DNA of 64,000 nt from CAVQZC01 sp963718315 (GCA_963718315.1 CAVQZC010000010.1:310001-374000); one strand, 5' to 3'; shown: positions 33,261 to 42,692, numbered from the stretch's first letter. The notes: generated from the letters alone by a model not told the origin. Numbers and translations are program-made.

Positions 33261-34091
33261 TTGCGGATCGGTAAGCCTGCCCATATTTCGGTCGCCGCGG
33301 TCACGGCTGTTCTGCTCCTGGGCGGCTGCGCCGGCTCGGGTGCCGGGAGCGCGCCCGGCACCGGTGGCAGCACGCCGCAAGCCGCAACCAGCCCCACCGC
33401 CTCCACCCCGTCCCCGCATCACAAGCGGCGAAAGACGGCCGGGCACCACACCCGCAAACCGCCGGTCCGCACCACGACCGTGCCGCAGGTCGACGTGCCC
33501 GATCACCGGCTGACCCCCGGTGTTGCCCTGCCGGTCACCGCAGCCCAGATCTGCCGACCGGGGTACGCGGAGTCGGCTCGCGACGTGCCCGAGAGCGAGA
33601 AGCTCGACGCCTACCGCCGCTACGGCGTGGTCGACGTGCCCTACGCACACGAGGTCGACCACCTGATCTCGCTCGAGATCGGGGGCTCGAACGACATCCG
33701 CAACCTGTGGCCCGAGCCGTACGCCGGGAGGTGGGGAGCCCGCACCAAGGATCAGGTCGAGAACGCGCTGCACGACCTCGTATGCCAGGGGAGGCTGCGC
33801 CTGAAGGCGGCCCAGCAGATCGAGGCCGCCAACTGGGTCGCCGCGTACAGGCGATACGTCTCGCCGGTCCCGCTCGCCCACTCGAAGTACTCCGACGACG
33901 GAGGCGGCACCAGCGCCGGCGGGTCGAGCGCCGGCGGCTACTACGCCTCGTCGTATCCCAGCGCCTACACCGTCTACTGCGCCGACGACTCCGAGTGGCG
34001 GTCGCTCTCGAAGCGGTACCTCGTGCACTTCCCCACGCTGGCGGCAGCCCTCAACCGCTTCCCCGGGAGGCACCTGCACAGGCCGTGCTGA
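33261..34091 (+). CDS. Lipoprotein with an HNH-like nuclease motif
   Basis: A 276-residue exported lipoprotein: lipobox LLLGGC at about residues 18-23, a low-complexity Ser/Thr/Pro/His linker (25-75), then a globular domain with VDHLISLEIGGSNDIRNLWPEPY (quoted in part: DHLI, GGSND, NLWPE), which has the Asp-His...Asn pattern of HNH nucleases of the surface-exposed GGSND-NLWP type. A Gly/Ser-rich spacer and a Cys-containing C-terminal domain (YCADDSEW...) follow. It may degrade external DNA. The start is TTG at 33261 with GAGGG upstream; other starts would cut into the signal sequence. Divergent from the DUF4242 gene. Confidence 0.65.
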   Translation: MRIGKPAHISVAAVTAVLLLGGCAGSGAGSAPGTGGSTPQAATSPTASTPSPHHKRRKTAGHHTRKPPVRTTTVPQVDVPDHRLTPGVALPVTAAQICRPGYAESARDVPESEKLDAYRRYGVVDVPYAHEVDHLISLEIGGSNDIRNLWPEPYAGRWGARTKDQVENALHDLVCQGRLRLKAAQQIEAANWVAAYRRYVSPVPLAHSKYSDDGGGTSAGGSSAGGYYASSYPSAYTVYCADDSEWRSLSKRYLVHFPTLAAALNRFPGRHLHRPC

Positions 34092-34166
34092 GACCCGCGA
34101 GCAGCAGGACTCGGCACCGGTGGGTCGAAGCCGAACCCGTCTGTAAACCGGGGAAAGGAGTGGCAG

Positions 34167-34547
34167 GTGTCGTCCAGAGCTGAACCCGAACCGATGACCG
34201 GGTGGACCGTGTTCGCCGCCGTTTGGCTGTTGATCGCCGGATCCTTCAACATCATCACCGGCGCGACCGCAGTTCACAGGGGCAACTTCTTCCACCACCA
34301 GATGGTGGTGTCCAACATCAGCACGTGGGGCTGGATCATTCTCATCGTCGGGGTCGTCCAGGCAACGGCGTCCCTGCTGGTATTCGCGCGCAAGGGATCC
34401 GGGAGCCTTCTCGGTCTCCTGGTTGCCATGGGCGCAACCCTCCTGTGGTTCCTGTTCCTCTTCTCGGCGCCGTTTGCCGCGCTGATCGGCCTGCTCATGA
34501 ACGGCATGGTGATCTACGGGCTGACCATCGGCGCGATGGACGACTAG
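34167..34547 (+). CDS. Four-helix membrane protein (DUF7144-like)
   Basis: A 126-residue protein with four membrane helices (about 12-33, 45-67, 76-98, 101-121). The second begins STWGWIILIVGVVQ, and the pattern W-W-IL-G-VQ matches a family common in actinobacteria. GTG at 34167 has AAGGAG six bases upstream. Function unknown; a hairpin terminator follows. Confidence 0.65.
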   Translation: MSSRAEPEPMTGWTVFAAVWLLIAGSFNIITGATAVHRGNFFHHQMVVSNISTWGWIILIVGVVQATASLLVFARKGSGSLLGLLVAMGATLLWFLFLFSAPFAALIGLLMNGMVIYGLTIGAMDD

Positions 34548-34569
34548 GAGCGCCCGCGGTTTCTGTCAG

Positions 34570-34601
34570 AGCCGGCGGCGGTAAACGGCCCGCCGCCGGC
34601 T
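34570..34601. terminator. Bidirectional hairpin terminator
   Basis: An 11-bp stem (AGCCGGCGGCG / CGCCGCCGGCT) with a 10-base loop, in the 68-bp gap between convergent genes. Confidence 0.65.
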
Positions 34602-34615
34602 CGCTCGCCGTCGTC

Positions 34616-35173
34616 TCAGTTGCCGGTGTAGTGAGCACCTGCCGGCGCGGCAGACGCCGGCACGAGGTAGCCGTAGAGAAGGGCGTTCGAGGACGTCAGG
34701 CTCGGAAGCTCGAACATATCCACCTGCGTGCCCGCGGGGATTACCGCCTCCGAGCTGAGGTTCTCGTTGATGGTCTGGCTGGTGCCCGCTGATTGCGAGA
34801 AGTACGCAAGGGCCCAGATCGAGCCGCTACAGCTGGGGCCCGAGTAGACAACGAGCTCCCCTGTGCCGGTTCCCGTTCCCGTGAACGATGCCGCCAGGGT
34901 GACGCTCTGAAGCACCAGCGCCTTGCCTGCGGGCACCGTGTAGATCAGGCCGCAGTTGGTGCCGTTGACGGTGGCCCGGATGACCACGGCATTCGCGGGA
35001 TCCGACTCCGCTGCGAGCAACTGATGCGCCTTGTCCACCGACGCGATGCGGGTACCGCTGTTGTCGGTGATACCGACCAGCGACGGGGCGGCGCTCAGCG
35101 CACCGGTCGGGATGAGCAGTGCACACAACACGAAGCCCGCCACGAGCAGGCCTCCGACCTTCAGGTGGGACAT
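34616..35173 (-). CDS. Secreted protein of unknown function
   Basis: A 185-residue exported protein: signal peptide MSHLKVGGLLVAGFVLCALL to about residue 29 (cleaved near ALSAA), then an all-beta domain with VVIRATVNGTNCGLIYTVPAGKALVLQ and Ser/Thr/Gly-rich segments. Two Cys pairs (about 74 and 114) may form disulfides. It resembles a jelly-roll surface protein but no family is recognised. ATG at 35173 is chosen over the upstream frame start because of the GAGGAG site and signal peptide. Confidence 0.6.
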   Translation of the reverse strand: MSHLKVGGLLVAGFVLCALLIPTGALSAAPSLVGITDNSGTRIASVDKAHQLLAAESDPANAVVIRATVNGTNCGLIYTVPAGKALVLQSVTLAASFTGTGTGTGELVVYSGPSCSGSIWALAYFSQSAGTSQTINENLSSEAVIPAGTQVDMFELPSLTSSNALLYGYLVPASAAPAGAHYTGN

Positions 35174-35297
35174 CTCCGCTCCTCTCTCGTAGCGCATCTG
35201 CATAGCGCAGACACCTTGGCGCCGAGCCTACGACCGGAACCCCGCCCCGGCAACCACGCGGCTCGACGAGATCCTGGACGCCCGGTATCCTCGGGCC

Positions 35298-35981
35298 ATG
35301 AACGAGTCCAACATTCCCCTCACCGGCCCGGTCGCCCGTACCGACGCCGTCGTGGCCGAGTTCTCCAGCCGGGTCTACGGCTGGACGGCCGCCGGTGTGA
35401 TCGCGTCGGCGATGACGGCCTACTGGGTGCAGAGCAACCCCTCCACCCTCGCCTCGGCTGAGCGGCACATCACGCTCTGGATCCTGCTGCCCTTCGCCCC
35501 ACTCCTGCTGCTGATGTTCCTCGGCCGGCAGTCGGCCGTCGTCGGCGCGGGGCTGTTCACCGCCTTCTGCGCCATCGAGGGCGTCAGCCTGGGTGTCATC
35601 GTCAGCTTCTACACGACCGGCACGGTCGCGCTGGCGCTGGGCACCACGGCGGGGCTGTTCGTCACCATGGCCGTGATCGGATCGGTGACCAAACGCGATC
35701 TGACGCGGATGGCGAACATCCTCTTCTTCGGATTGCTGGGGCTGATCATCGCCAGCTTTGCCAACCTGTTCTTCGCGTCCACCGGAGCAGAGTGGCTGAT
35801 CACCTACGCCGGCATCGCGATCTTCCTCGGTTTCAGCGCCTACGACGCTCAGCGGGTGAAGCGCATCGCCATGTCGGGCGACACCAGCACGTCCTCGGCG
35901 ATCTGGTGCGCCACCAGCCTCTACCTCGACATCCTGAACCTGTTCCTGTTCCTGCTTCGGATCTTCGGGCGCAGCAACTAG
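35298..35981 (+). CDS. Bax inhibitor-1/YccA family membrane protein
   Basis: A 227-residue seven-helix membrane protein of the BI-1/TMBIM family, which includes pH-dependent calcium-leak channels. It shows VYGWTAAGVIASAMTAYW at the start, EGVSLGVIVSFYT, FSAYDAQRVKRIA with the Asp pair region, and SLYLDILNLFLFLLRIFG at the C-terminus, all family signatures. ATG at 35298 lies six bases after TATCCT (leaderless). Physiological role in actinobacteria is not established. Confidence 0.9.
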   Translation: MNESNIPLTGPVARTDAVVAEFSSRVYGWTAAGVIASAMTAYWVQSNPSTLASAERHITLWILLPFAPLLLLMFLGRQSAVVGAGLFTAFCAIEGVSLGVIVSFYTTGTVALALGTTAGLFVTMAVIGSVTKRDLTRMANILFFGLLGLIIASFANLFFASTGAEWLITYAGIAIFLGFSAYDAQRVKRIAMSGDTSTSSAIWCATSLYLDILNLFLFLLRIFGRSN

Positions 35982-36033
35982 GGGTAGGGCTGGTGGGCTA
36001 GAGTGGGCCGACGCGACTGAGGGGGTCGTTTTC

Positions 36034-37198
36034 GTGGAGGTTCGCCTTGCTACCCGCGCCCGTCGCCGGGCAATTCGCATTGGCGCCGCCGTGGCATGTC
36101 TGGCTGCTCTGACATTCACTGCGGTCGCCGCCGCCGGCCCGTCACCCTGGAGCGTGGTGCCCACTCCGAACCCGGGGACACACGGGGGCGAGTTCACCGC
36201 GATCTCTGCCGCGCCGGGCACGGGCAAGGCCTGGGCGGTGGGGTACTACATGAACAGCCTCTCCCATCAGCTGGCGCTGATCGAGAGCAACCAGAGCGGG
36301 TCGTGGTCGCAGGCGACCGTCACTCAGCCTTCGACCGCTCAGAACATCCTGGACGACGTCTCGGTCGTCTCGCCCTCGCTGGCGTGGAGTGTCGGCTACT
36401 ACGCGCACTCCAGGCCGCTGATCGAGAAATGGAACGGGACGTCGTGGTCGCAGGTGACCGCTCCTCAGATGGGGACGGTCGAGACGTCGCTGCTGGGCGT
36501 CGACCGCCTGGGGATCACATGGGATCGCCGTCGGTCACTACACCGATACGCAGAACAACGTGCACCCGGCCGCCGAGGTGCTGCACAACGGAGCGTGGCA
36601 GCTGGCCACGCCTCCCAGCCCGGCCAGCGACGCATCGCTGATCGACGTCGCACGGGTTCCGGGCACCGACACCGCGTGGGCTGTCGGCTACGCGTCGAAC
36701 CAACTCGAGACCCTGTTCGAGTTCTGGAACGGCAAGCAGTGGAAGCGGTTCGCGAGTCCCAGCCCGGGGAGCCTGTACGACTACATGGACGGCATCGCAG
36801 CCCGCTCGGCGAGCGACGTCTGGGCGGTGGGGACGATGTCTGACGGCGCCGGGCAGAGCACGCTGATCGAGCACTGGAACGGCACCAAGTGGAGCGTCGT
36901 CCCCAGCCCGAACGCCGGTGACGGAGCCAACCTGGGCGGCGTCGTGGCAACCCCTGCCGTGGGGTCGCAGGTCTGGGCGGTCGGCGCTCACGACGACTCC
37001 ACGGGCGCCAGCCGCACGCTCACCGAGCAGTACGACGGCAGCACGTGGACGATCGTGCCCAGCGTCGATCCGAAGGCCGACGCCGACTTCTTCACCGGGG
37101 TGACCGTCGCCAAGCCGGGCAAGACCATCCTGGCAGCGGGTGGCTACCGAACCAACAACAACCGCGTCGCGCACACACTGATCGAGTCTCACCCCTGA
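36034..37198 (+). pseudogene. Secreted WAVG-repeat beta-propeller protein, disrupted by a 4-base insertion
   Basis: Two frames make one exported protein of about 387 residues: a signal peptide (VACLAALTFTAVAAAG), then repeated blades with WNG-x-W and WAVG motifs (KAWAVGYY, LAWSVGYY, TAWAVGYA, DVWAVGTM, QVWAVGAH). At 36520 the text reads TGG-GATC-GCC-GTC-GGT: removing the four bases GATC (36523-36526) restores TWAVGHYTD and the reading frame through to the stop at 37198. A paralogue lies at 42693. Function unknown; probably an extracellular binding protein. Start GTG 36034 is in front of the signal peptide. Confidence 0.7.
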
Positions 37199-37219
37199 CC
37201 GGACTAACCTCGCAGTGAC

Positions 37220-37579
37220 GTGGAGCTGCTGAAGGCCCTCAACCTCGCGCTCCGGTTCGCGGTCGAGCTGGCGTCGCTGGCCGCGCTCGCCTACTGGGGC
37301 TGGCACGACTCCGAGACCACCGCCGTCAAGGTACTGCTCGCGATCGGCGCCCCGACGGTGTGGGCAGTGCTGTGGGGCACGTTTGCGTCTCCGCGAGCGC
37401 CGGTCGAGCTCCATCCCGGCGCCCGGCTCGCGTTCGAGGTGGCGGCGTTCGGCTCGGCGGTGATCGCCCTGGCGTCGGCCGGCAGGCCGGGCCTTGCGCT
37501 GCTGCTGGCGCTGCTCTGCACCGTGAACCGGATCCTGATCGGCCTCTGGCACCAGGATGACTGGCACGAGGTCGCCTAA
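37220..37579 (+). CDS. YrdB family protein (DUF2568)
   Basis: A 119-residue four-helix membrane protein matching the YrdB/DUF2568 family: LNLALRFAVELASLAALAYWGW at the start, GAPTVWAVLWGTFASPRAPV in the centre and the NRILIGLWHQ end. GTG at 37220 follows TAACCT by nine bases. Function unknown. Its end overlaps the convergent TolB-like gene by 4 bp. Confidence 0.8.
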   Translation: MELLKALNLALRFAVELASLAALAYWGWHDSETTAVKVLLAIGAPTVWAVLWGTFASPRAPVELHPGARLAFEVAAFGSAVIALASAGRPGLALLLALLCTVNRILIGLWHQDDWHEVA

Positions 37580-38784
37580 CGAATCCAGGTCAGGCAGCAC
37601 TCCGCGTGCAGCCCGATCCGGCGCATGTCATTCCCGTTCGCGTCGATCACGTAGGCGTCGGCGTCGCGGGCTGAGCTGAAGAACCCGAGCCGCTTCCCGT
37701 CCGGCGACCAGGCGACGTCCGACGGCGTAACGCACTGGGTGCCCATGCAGGTGTGGATCACCCGCCGGCTCCCGCCCGGCGTGAGCAGCACGAGCTGCGA
37801 CCGCCGCTCGACCCACGGCGCCACCGCGATCGTTGAGCCGTTTGGCGACCAGATCGGCGGCTTGACCTGGTTGCAGAGGATTCCGGTGCAGGTGTAGATC
37901 GAGTGCAGGTGGGAGCCGTCCGGCGACATCAGCTCGACATCCGACCGCGGCGCGCCGTGGATGGGGATGCTGGAGTGCCGGCTGAAGGCGATCCACCGCC
38001 CGTCGGACGACCACTTCCCGTCAGAGTCGTAGGCGCAGCCCGCCAGCACGGGCGTGCCTGGCCTGCAACCTGGCTGGGTCAGCTTGCGAATGCCGGAGCC
38101 GTCCGTGTTCGCGACCCAGATCCCGCTGGGGAGAAGCCCGAGACTCGGGAACATGGCCACACCCTGGTTCGAGAACAGCAGCTTCGAGCCATCGGGAGAC
38201 CACTGCGGGTCGTCGAGTCCCTGACCGCATGTGGCCTCGGTGCAGATGACGCGGAACCCTGATCCATCTGCGTTCATCGCGGCGATCTCGCCCGCGGTTC
38301 CGGTGAACCGCGAGTGGATGTAGGTGACAAATGCGATCTGGCGCCCGTCCGGAGACCACGCGAAGCTGGACGCCCCGCAGGTCACCCCGCACCGGCGGAT
38401 CAGCCGCGTCGTCCCGTCCGGGCGCAGCACGAATACTCCGTAATGGCCGACGTTGATGTCGCCGGGTCCGATAGTCACCCACCGGCGCGCGTAGACCAGG
38501 TCGCCGGTCGTGGCCGACCACGCAGCGTCGGTCACGGAAGGCGCCCCGCGCGTCACCGCAGCCAGGCCGGCTCCAGTGGGCAGCACCGAGACGACGTTGT
38601 CGATGCTCTGCCGCGCCCGCGAGGCGCCGGCGACGAAGGTGAGCCTGGTTCCGGCCGCCCGCGGGACGCTGCTCGCCTGGGAAGACGACGCGGTCCACCA
38701 GGTCGAGCACCCCGTCAGGCCGCAGAGTGCGAGCGCGCCGACGACCAGGATGATGCCGCGACGAGCTGGGGGCCGCAGTGCCAC
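37576..38784 (-). CDS. TolB/WD40-like beta-propeller lipoprotein
   Basis: A 402-residue lipoprotein: lipobox GLTGC (Cys at about residue 26), then a six- or seven-bladed propeller with PD40-type repeats (WSPDGRQIAFV, WSPDGSKLLFS, WSSDGRWIAFS, WSPNGSTIAVA, WSPDGKRLGFF). Paired Cys residues in several blades suggest disulfides. The family includes TolB and peptidase-associated propellers that bind proteins. GTG at 38784 is used: CATAGT lies six bases upstream and the signal peptide begins there; a GTG at 38808 is the alternative. Confidence 0.8.
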   Translation of the reverse strand: MALRPPARRGIILVVGALALCGLTGCSTWWTASSSQASSVPRAAGTRLTFVAGASRARQSIDNVVSVLPTGAGLAAVTRGAPSVTDAAWSATTGDLVYARRWVTIGPGDINVGHYGVFVLRPDGTTRLIRRCGVTCGASSFAWSPDGRQIAFVTYIHSRFTGTAGEIAAMNADGSGFRVICTEATCGQGLDDPQWSPDGSKLLFSNQGVAMFPSLGLLPSGIWVANTDGSGIRKLTQPGCRPGTPVLAGCAYDSDGKWSSDGRWIAFSRHSSIPIHGAPRSDVELMSPDGSHLHSIYTCTGILCNQVKPPIWSPNGSTIAVAPWVERRSQLVLLTPGGSRRVIHTCMGTQCVTPSDVAWSPDGKRLGFFSSARDADAYVIDANGNDMRRIGLHAECCLTWIR

Positions 38785-38836
38785 GTCTGCACTATGACGC
38801 CTCTGCACGACGGCCGGTTCCCGGGATGGACGGAGA

Positions 38837-39867
38837 TCACCAGTTGGTGTGGCAGCTGTCGGTGGAGGAGAACAGGTGGAGCTGCTCGTTCGCGAACTCG
38901 GCCTGCAGCGACGGGTTGAACGGCACCCGGGCGCCGCCGAGCTTCACGGTGAAGATGCCGAGCAGATCGCGTGTCAGGCCCTTGCTGCGGCTGTAGTTCC
39001 CCGGCGGTGGCCTCGTGTCAGGGCGACGACCGGCGTGACGCCCGGGCCGTCGGCGACCAGGCGGTACGCGGTGCCGTTGCCGGGCGAGTTCCTGCGCCCG
39101 TAGCGGTTCGGCCAGTTCTGGTCGCAGAACGAGCCGTCCGACCTCCAGTGCGACAGGAAGCTGTTGATGCGCCGCCAGCCCGAGCCCCAGCGGGATCCCC
39201 ACGCGTCGACGTAGATCAGCTCGCCGAAGCTGTCGGTCGGATTCCCGTAGCGGTCGGACGTCCAGCCGTAGTAGCCGCGGCCGAGCCAGGTGATGCGGCC
39301 GTAGAGCTGGTCGAGGCGAAAACCGGAGTAGACGCCGCGCGTCCAGTTCCACTTGACCCAGACGTGCGCCAGGTACCCCGCGCTGGAGAAGTGGGACAGG
39401 TGCAGCTCGTAGGCGCCCTGCCCGGCCGCCCGGCAGCAGTTCCAGCCGCCGTTCGGCATCAGGCGCTGCCAGACCTGGAGCACCCAGTTCGTGTGGTCGG
39501 GGGTGGTCATCGTGCAGCCTGCGACCATGTTCCAGAGCTTCGGGCCCCGGTACGGCCCGCACACGTTCTTCATGTGCTGCCAGTAGCCGACGCCGAAGCT
39601 GCCCGAGCCGCCCGAGTAGTCCATGTGGAACCGGAACTGCGACTTGGGCGCTGCGTGGTCGGGATACCTCGCGTTCAGCGCGCCCCACCACAGCGTGTGG
39701 TGCCAGGCTCCGTTCTGGTAGTAGGTGACCAGGGCCCGGTTGTAGCGGTCGACCTTGAGCGACGGGTACCGAGCGTTGCGGGTCACCAGCTGGCTCGCGT
39801 TCGCCTGCGGTGCGATGACGAGGCCGGCTACGAGCAGCGCCAGTACGAGCAGAATGCGACTTCGCAT
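38837..39867 (-). pseudogene. Secreted aromatic-rich protein with a -1 frameshift
   Basis: From ATG 39867 the frame encodes a signal peptide (LVLALLVAGLVIAPQANA) and a domain rich in Trp, Tyr and Gly (WVLQVWQRLMPNGG, YGRITWLGRGYYGW, WGSGWRRINSFLSHWR) without a recognised family. Near 39000 the coding sense moves to another frame, which continues PPPGNYSRSKGLTRDLL and ends at 38837 with SSTDSCHTNW. One missing base explains this. If unshifted, the first frame ends at 38974 after a short odd tail. Ten or more Cys and Trp residues suggest a rigid exported domain. Confidence 0.55.
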
Positions 39868-39990
39868 GGTCACAGGGTGCGAACCAGAAGCGGCGAGAGT
39901 GTGTTCTTGCGGTGAGGATTTCGTAAGTGTGCCGCCGTTCAAGCGCGCGACGCCCCCCGCCGATACCCGGAGCTGAGGACGGAGGTACGC

Positions 39991-40473
39991 GTGCGCGACG
40001 GGTGGACCAGCTTTCGAGGACAGCAGATCGGCGTCCCGCTCCTGTTCGGAGGAGCGCTGCTGGCCGGTGCGCTGGGAGCGTTCGTGCTCACGGGCGGTGC
40101 GGCATCCGGCGGCTCGCCGGCGTCACCTGCAGCCGCCGGCCCCGTGACCACACAGGCAGCGGCGCCTACCACCGCTCCCCCGACGACCCAGGCGCAGCCA
40201 TCCATCGCCGTACCGGCCAGGAACGCGGCATCGGCGAAGTCCGGCAAGCATTACCTCTGCATCTACCCCGGCGTCCGCGCTCGCCACATCATCAGCCCGC
40301 TGCCGGGCGGTGTGACCCGCGCGACGTGGGCGATCACCTGCCAGTCGACGGACGGTAAGCCCGCGATCAGGGTCTCGGCCTCGCTGTTCGAGGAGCCCGG
40401 TACGCACCAGTTCTTCAGGCTCCAGCGCTCCAGCGCCGACGGCTTCTACGTCCGGCTGACCACGAGGTCCTAG
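39991..40473 (+). CDS. Membrane-anchored protein with Pro/Thr linker
   Basis: A 160-residue protein with one membrane helix (about 13-34), a Ala/Pro/Thr-rich linker (40-75) and a small extracellular domain (85-160) with two Cys (LCIYPG and ITCQS). GTG at 39991 has GGAGG six bases upstream. It ends four bases before the phosphodiester glycosidase gene, so the two form an operon. Family not recognised. Confidence 0.6.
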   Translation: MRDGWTSFRGQQIGVPLLFGGALLAGALGAFVLTGGAASGGSPASPAAAGPVTTQAAAPTTAPPTTQAQPSIAVPARNAASAKSGKHYLCIYPGVRARHIISPLPGGVTRATWAITCQSTDGKPAIRVSASLFEEPGTHQFFRLQRSSADGFYVRLTTRS

Positions 40474-40477
40474 GCCG

Positions 40478-41212
40478 GTGACGCTGCAGCGCCGCGCCCG
40501 CGCGCTCATGGTCGGCGCGATCCTGCTCGTCGCGGCGGTCGCCGTGGTCCGCGTAGCCTCGCGGTCTGACGCCTCGGCTTTGCCCCCCGGAGTCACCGAG
40601 CGGAGCTTCACGGCCCACGGCTCGGCAGGCGACTCGCGCGTGACGTCGATCGGCGTCTCCCTGGCAGACGCCCGCTACCACGTGCGGCCGATGATGACCT
40701 ACGGCAAGCGGCTGTCCGACCTGAACGCGGTCGCAGTGATCGACGGCGACTTCTACAACCTGCAGACCGGGCAGCCGTCCGGGCGGCTCATCATCGACGG
40801 GGTTGTGCGTTCGAGCTCAGCTGCCGAGCCGAGCATCGCCCTGGACGGGGAGACGGTTACGATCACCCGCTATCCCAAGGCCTCCGACGTGAACGTGATC
40901 TCCGGCAAGCCGCGGCTGATCGCCGGCGGTGAGCGGGTGCTCGACTTCACCGCCGACGGCGCGACCCGCATGCAGGACGACGCCGTCGTGCCGCGCAGCG
41001 CCGTCGCGATCAGGGCGGACGAGCTGTGGTTGGTGGTCTGCGGCGAGCCCGGTCTGACGATGACCGAATGGGCGCGCACACTGGAGAGCCGCGGGTTCCA
41101 GGATGCGCTGAACCTGGACGGCGGCCCGTCCACCGGGCTCGTTCTCGGGCACAGGCTGCTGGCCGGTCAGGACGCGCAGGTGCCGACCGCTCTGGTGATC
41201 GTCCGCAGGTAG
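40478..41212 (+). CDS. Phosphodiester glycosidase family protein (NAGPA-like)
   Basis: A 244-residue exported protein: one N-terminal membrane helix (about 9-27), then a NAGPA domain with AVIDGDFYNLQTGQPSGRLI (about 86-105) and the signature ALNLDGGPSTGLVL near 211-224. Relatives remove GlcNAc from phosphodiesters or act in exopolysaccharide metabolism and wall turnover. The GTG start at 40478 follows the previous stop by four bases. A wall or exopolysaccharide substrate fits the surrounding cluster of envelope genes. Confidence 0.82.
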   Translation: MTLQRRARALMVGAILLVAAVAVVRVASRSDASALPPGVTERSFTAHGSAGDSRVTSIGVSLADARYHVRPMMTYGKRLSDLNAVAVIDGDFYNLQTGQPSGRLIIDGVVRSSSAAEPSIALDGETVTITRYPKASDVNVISGKPRLIAGGERVLDFTADGATRMQDDAVVPRSAVAIRADELWLVVCGEPGLTMTEWARTLESRGFQDALNLDGGPSTGLVLGHRLLAGQDAQVPTALVIVRR

Positions 41213-41596
41213 CTAGGCGTAGGCCTCGCGGTTCACCGAGAACGCGAACAGCCAGGCGCCGAGCACCGGGATGATGCCGGCGATGACCGCCATCCCGACG
41301 CGCTGGAAGCGAGCACCGATCTTCACCCAGAGGAAGATGTTGTACCCGGTGCTGACCAGGATCCCGAGGACCGGGATGAAGCTCAGCAGCAGGATCAGGA
41401 TCGACCAGCAGCTGACGCGGGCGATCCAGCACATCAGCACCAGGTTTGCGATCGGCACGAACGCCATCCACTGATCGGCTGCATGGTCAGTCGTCTGGCC
41501 TGCGACGCGCGCCAGCGGGTAGCAGCAGATGACGTAGATCAGGAAGGCGACCACCAGGATCGCGGTCAGCTCGGCACTGGAAATCGCGAAGATCAC
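41213..41596 (-). CDS. DUF5684-like membrane protein
   Basis: A 127-residue protein with three or four hydrophobic segments: LTAILVVAFLIYVICCYPLA, AFVPIANLVLMCWIARV, WSILILLLSFIPVLGILVST and VIAGIIPVLGAWLFAF. The W-x-x-FVPIANL and (I/V)PVLG pattern is that of the DUF5684 type (signal-peptidase-associated small membrane proteins). GTG at 41596 has GGGGAGGA upstream. It ends immediately next to the convergent glycosidase gene. Confidence 0.65.
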   Translation of the reverse strand: MIFAISSAELTAILVVAFLIYVICCYPLARVAGQTTDHAADQWMAFVPIANLVLMCWIARVSCWSILILLLSFIPVLGILVSTGYNIFLWVKIGARFQRVGMAVIAGIIPVLGAWLFAFSVNREAYA

Positions 41597-41880
41597 GGAG
41601 TCCTCCCCAGGACTTGACGACACGGACGCAGACGCACTCGGCGTGCGGCCGCTGACACACGGCCGGCTTCCTAGGTATCGGCGGCGCAGCGCCAGGTCTG
41701 GAGAGTCGGTTCGCGCGCCTAGTGCGCCGCGGCCCTTCCACGCATCAGCTGACCCAGCGGGTGACGACGTCCAGGGTGGACGGGATTGGCGCCGTCAGGC
41801 ACAAGAACTTGGCGTCGAACATCGCTGTCAGCGTCGTGGTTGCCGGCGGTGCCAGCGTGCCGCAATGCTAGATGCGAGTG

Positions 41881-42507
41881 TTAGGTGATAGTCACCTTCG
41901 CGGCGGGGCTCCAGCTCGTCTTCTTGCCGGTCGAGGTGTTCCGGTAGCGCGCCCGGAACTTCCACGTGCCCGATGTCAGCGTCAGCGGCTCCGACAGAGC
42001 GCTCGACCCGTTGACGATGGTCGTGAACTTCGTGGCACCCGGCGCCTCTTGCTGGACATCCTCGACGAAGTTCGCCGGCGGAGCCACGGTGGCCCAGGTC
42101 AGGGTTATCGAGGTTGCCGACGTGCTGGCGATCGCGAGCGGCACTTTCACCTTGCCCGTCATTCCCGAGGAGACGTGGATCGTGCACTCATAGTTATAGG
42201 TGCCGACGTGTGCGAACATGAAGTTGAACGAGCCGTTGATCGACCGGGTGCCACTGTCCCACAGACCCAGTCCCGTGGCATCGGTGCTCGTATGGTTCGA
42301 CGACCCCCACGTCCAGGCGACGGTATCTCCCAGCTTGGCCTTGACGACGGCCGGGCTGAACACCTTGTTGCCGCTCGGGCCAACGGTGACCGGCACCGTC
42401 TTTGCCTTCGGGGCGCTGCGCGCTCCGGCGGCGTGCACCACGGCCGCGCCCACCGCGACGCCAACGACCGCCACGGCACAACCCAGCACGAGCATTCGCG
42501 TTCTCAT
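41881..42507 (-). CDS. Secreted cupredoxin-like protein with a fibronectin-III-like domain
   Basis: A 208-residue exported protein. After a signal peptide (1-28) comes a plastocyanin-type domain (about 35-125): a His in WGSSNHTS and the type-1 copper loop YECTIHVSSGMTG (Cys, His, Met spaced as in cupredoxins). A second beta domain (about 130-208) with TSATSITLTWATVAPPANF and KFRARYRNTSTGK has the fibronectin-III pattern. It probably binds Cu at the cell surface, perhaps in electron transfer. ATG at 42507 has GGGAGGAACC just upstream. Confidence 0.8.
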   Translation of the reverse strand: MRTRMLVLGCAVAVVGVAVGAAVVHAAGARSAPKAKTVPVTVGPSGNKVFSPAVVKAKLGDTVAWTWGSSNHTSTDATGLGLWDSGTRSINGSFNFMFAHVGTYNYECTIHVSSGMTGKVKVPLAIASTSATSITLTWATVAPPANFVEDVQQEAPGATKFTTIVNGSSALSEPLTLTSGTWKFRARYRNTSTGKKTSWSPAAKVTIT

Positions 42508-42692
42508 GGTTCCTCCCCTGTCGACGCACCGGCTCCCGCCCCCCATACGGAGCAGGGCTCCAATCGGCGCCGGCCCTGAGAGTGTACGCAGACTGCTACC
42601 GGGCGTGAACGGGCCACCGCGCGCTGACCTGCGGAGGGGCCTGCCGGGATCGCAGGTGGACGTCTCGGCGCCCCGGGAGTAGTCTGATCACC

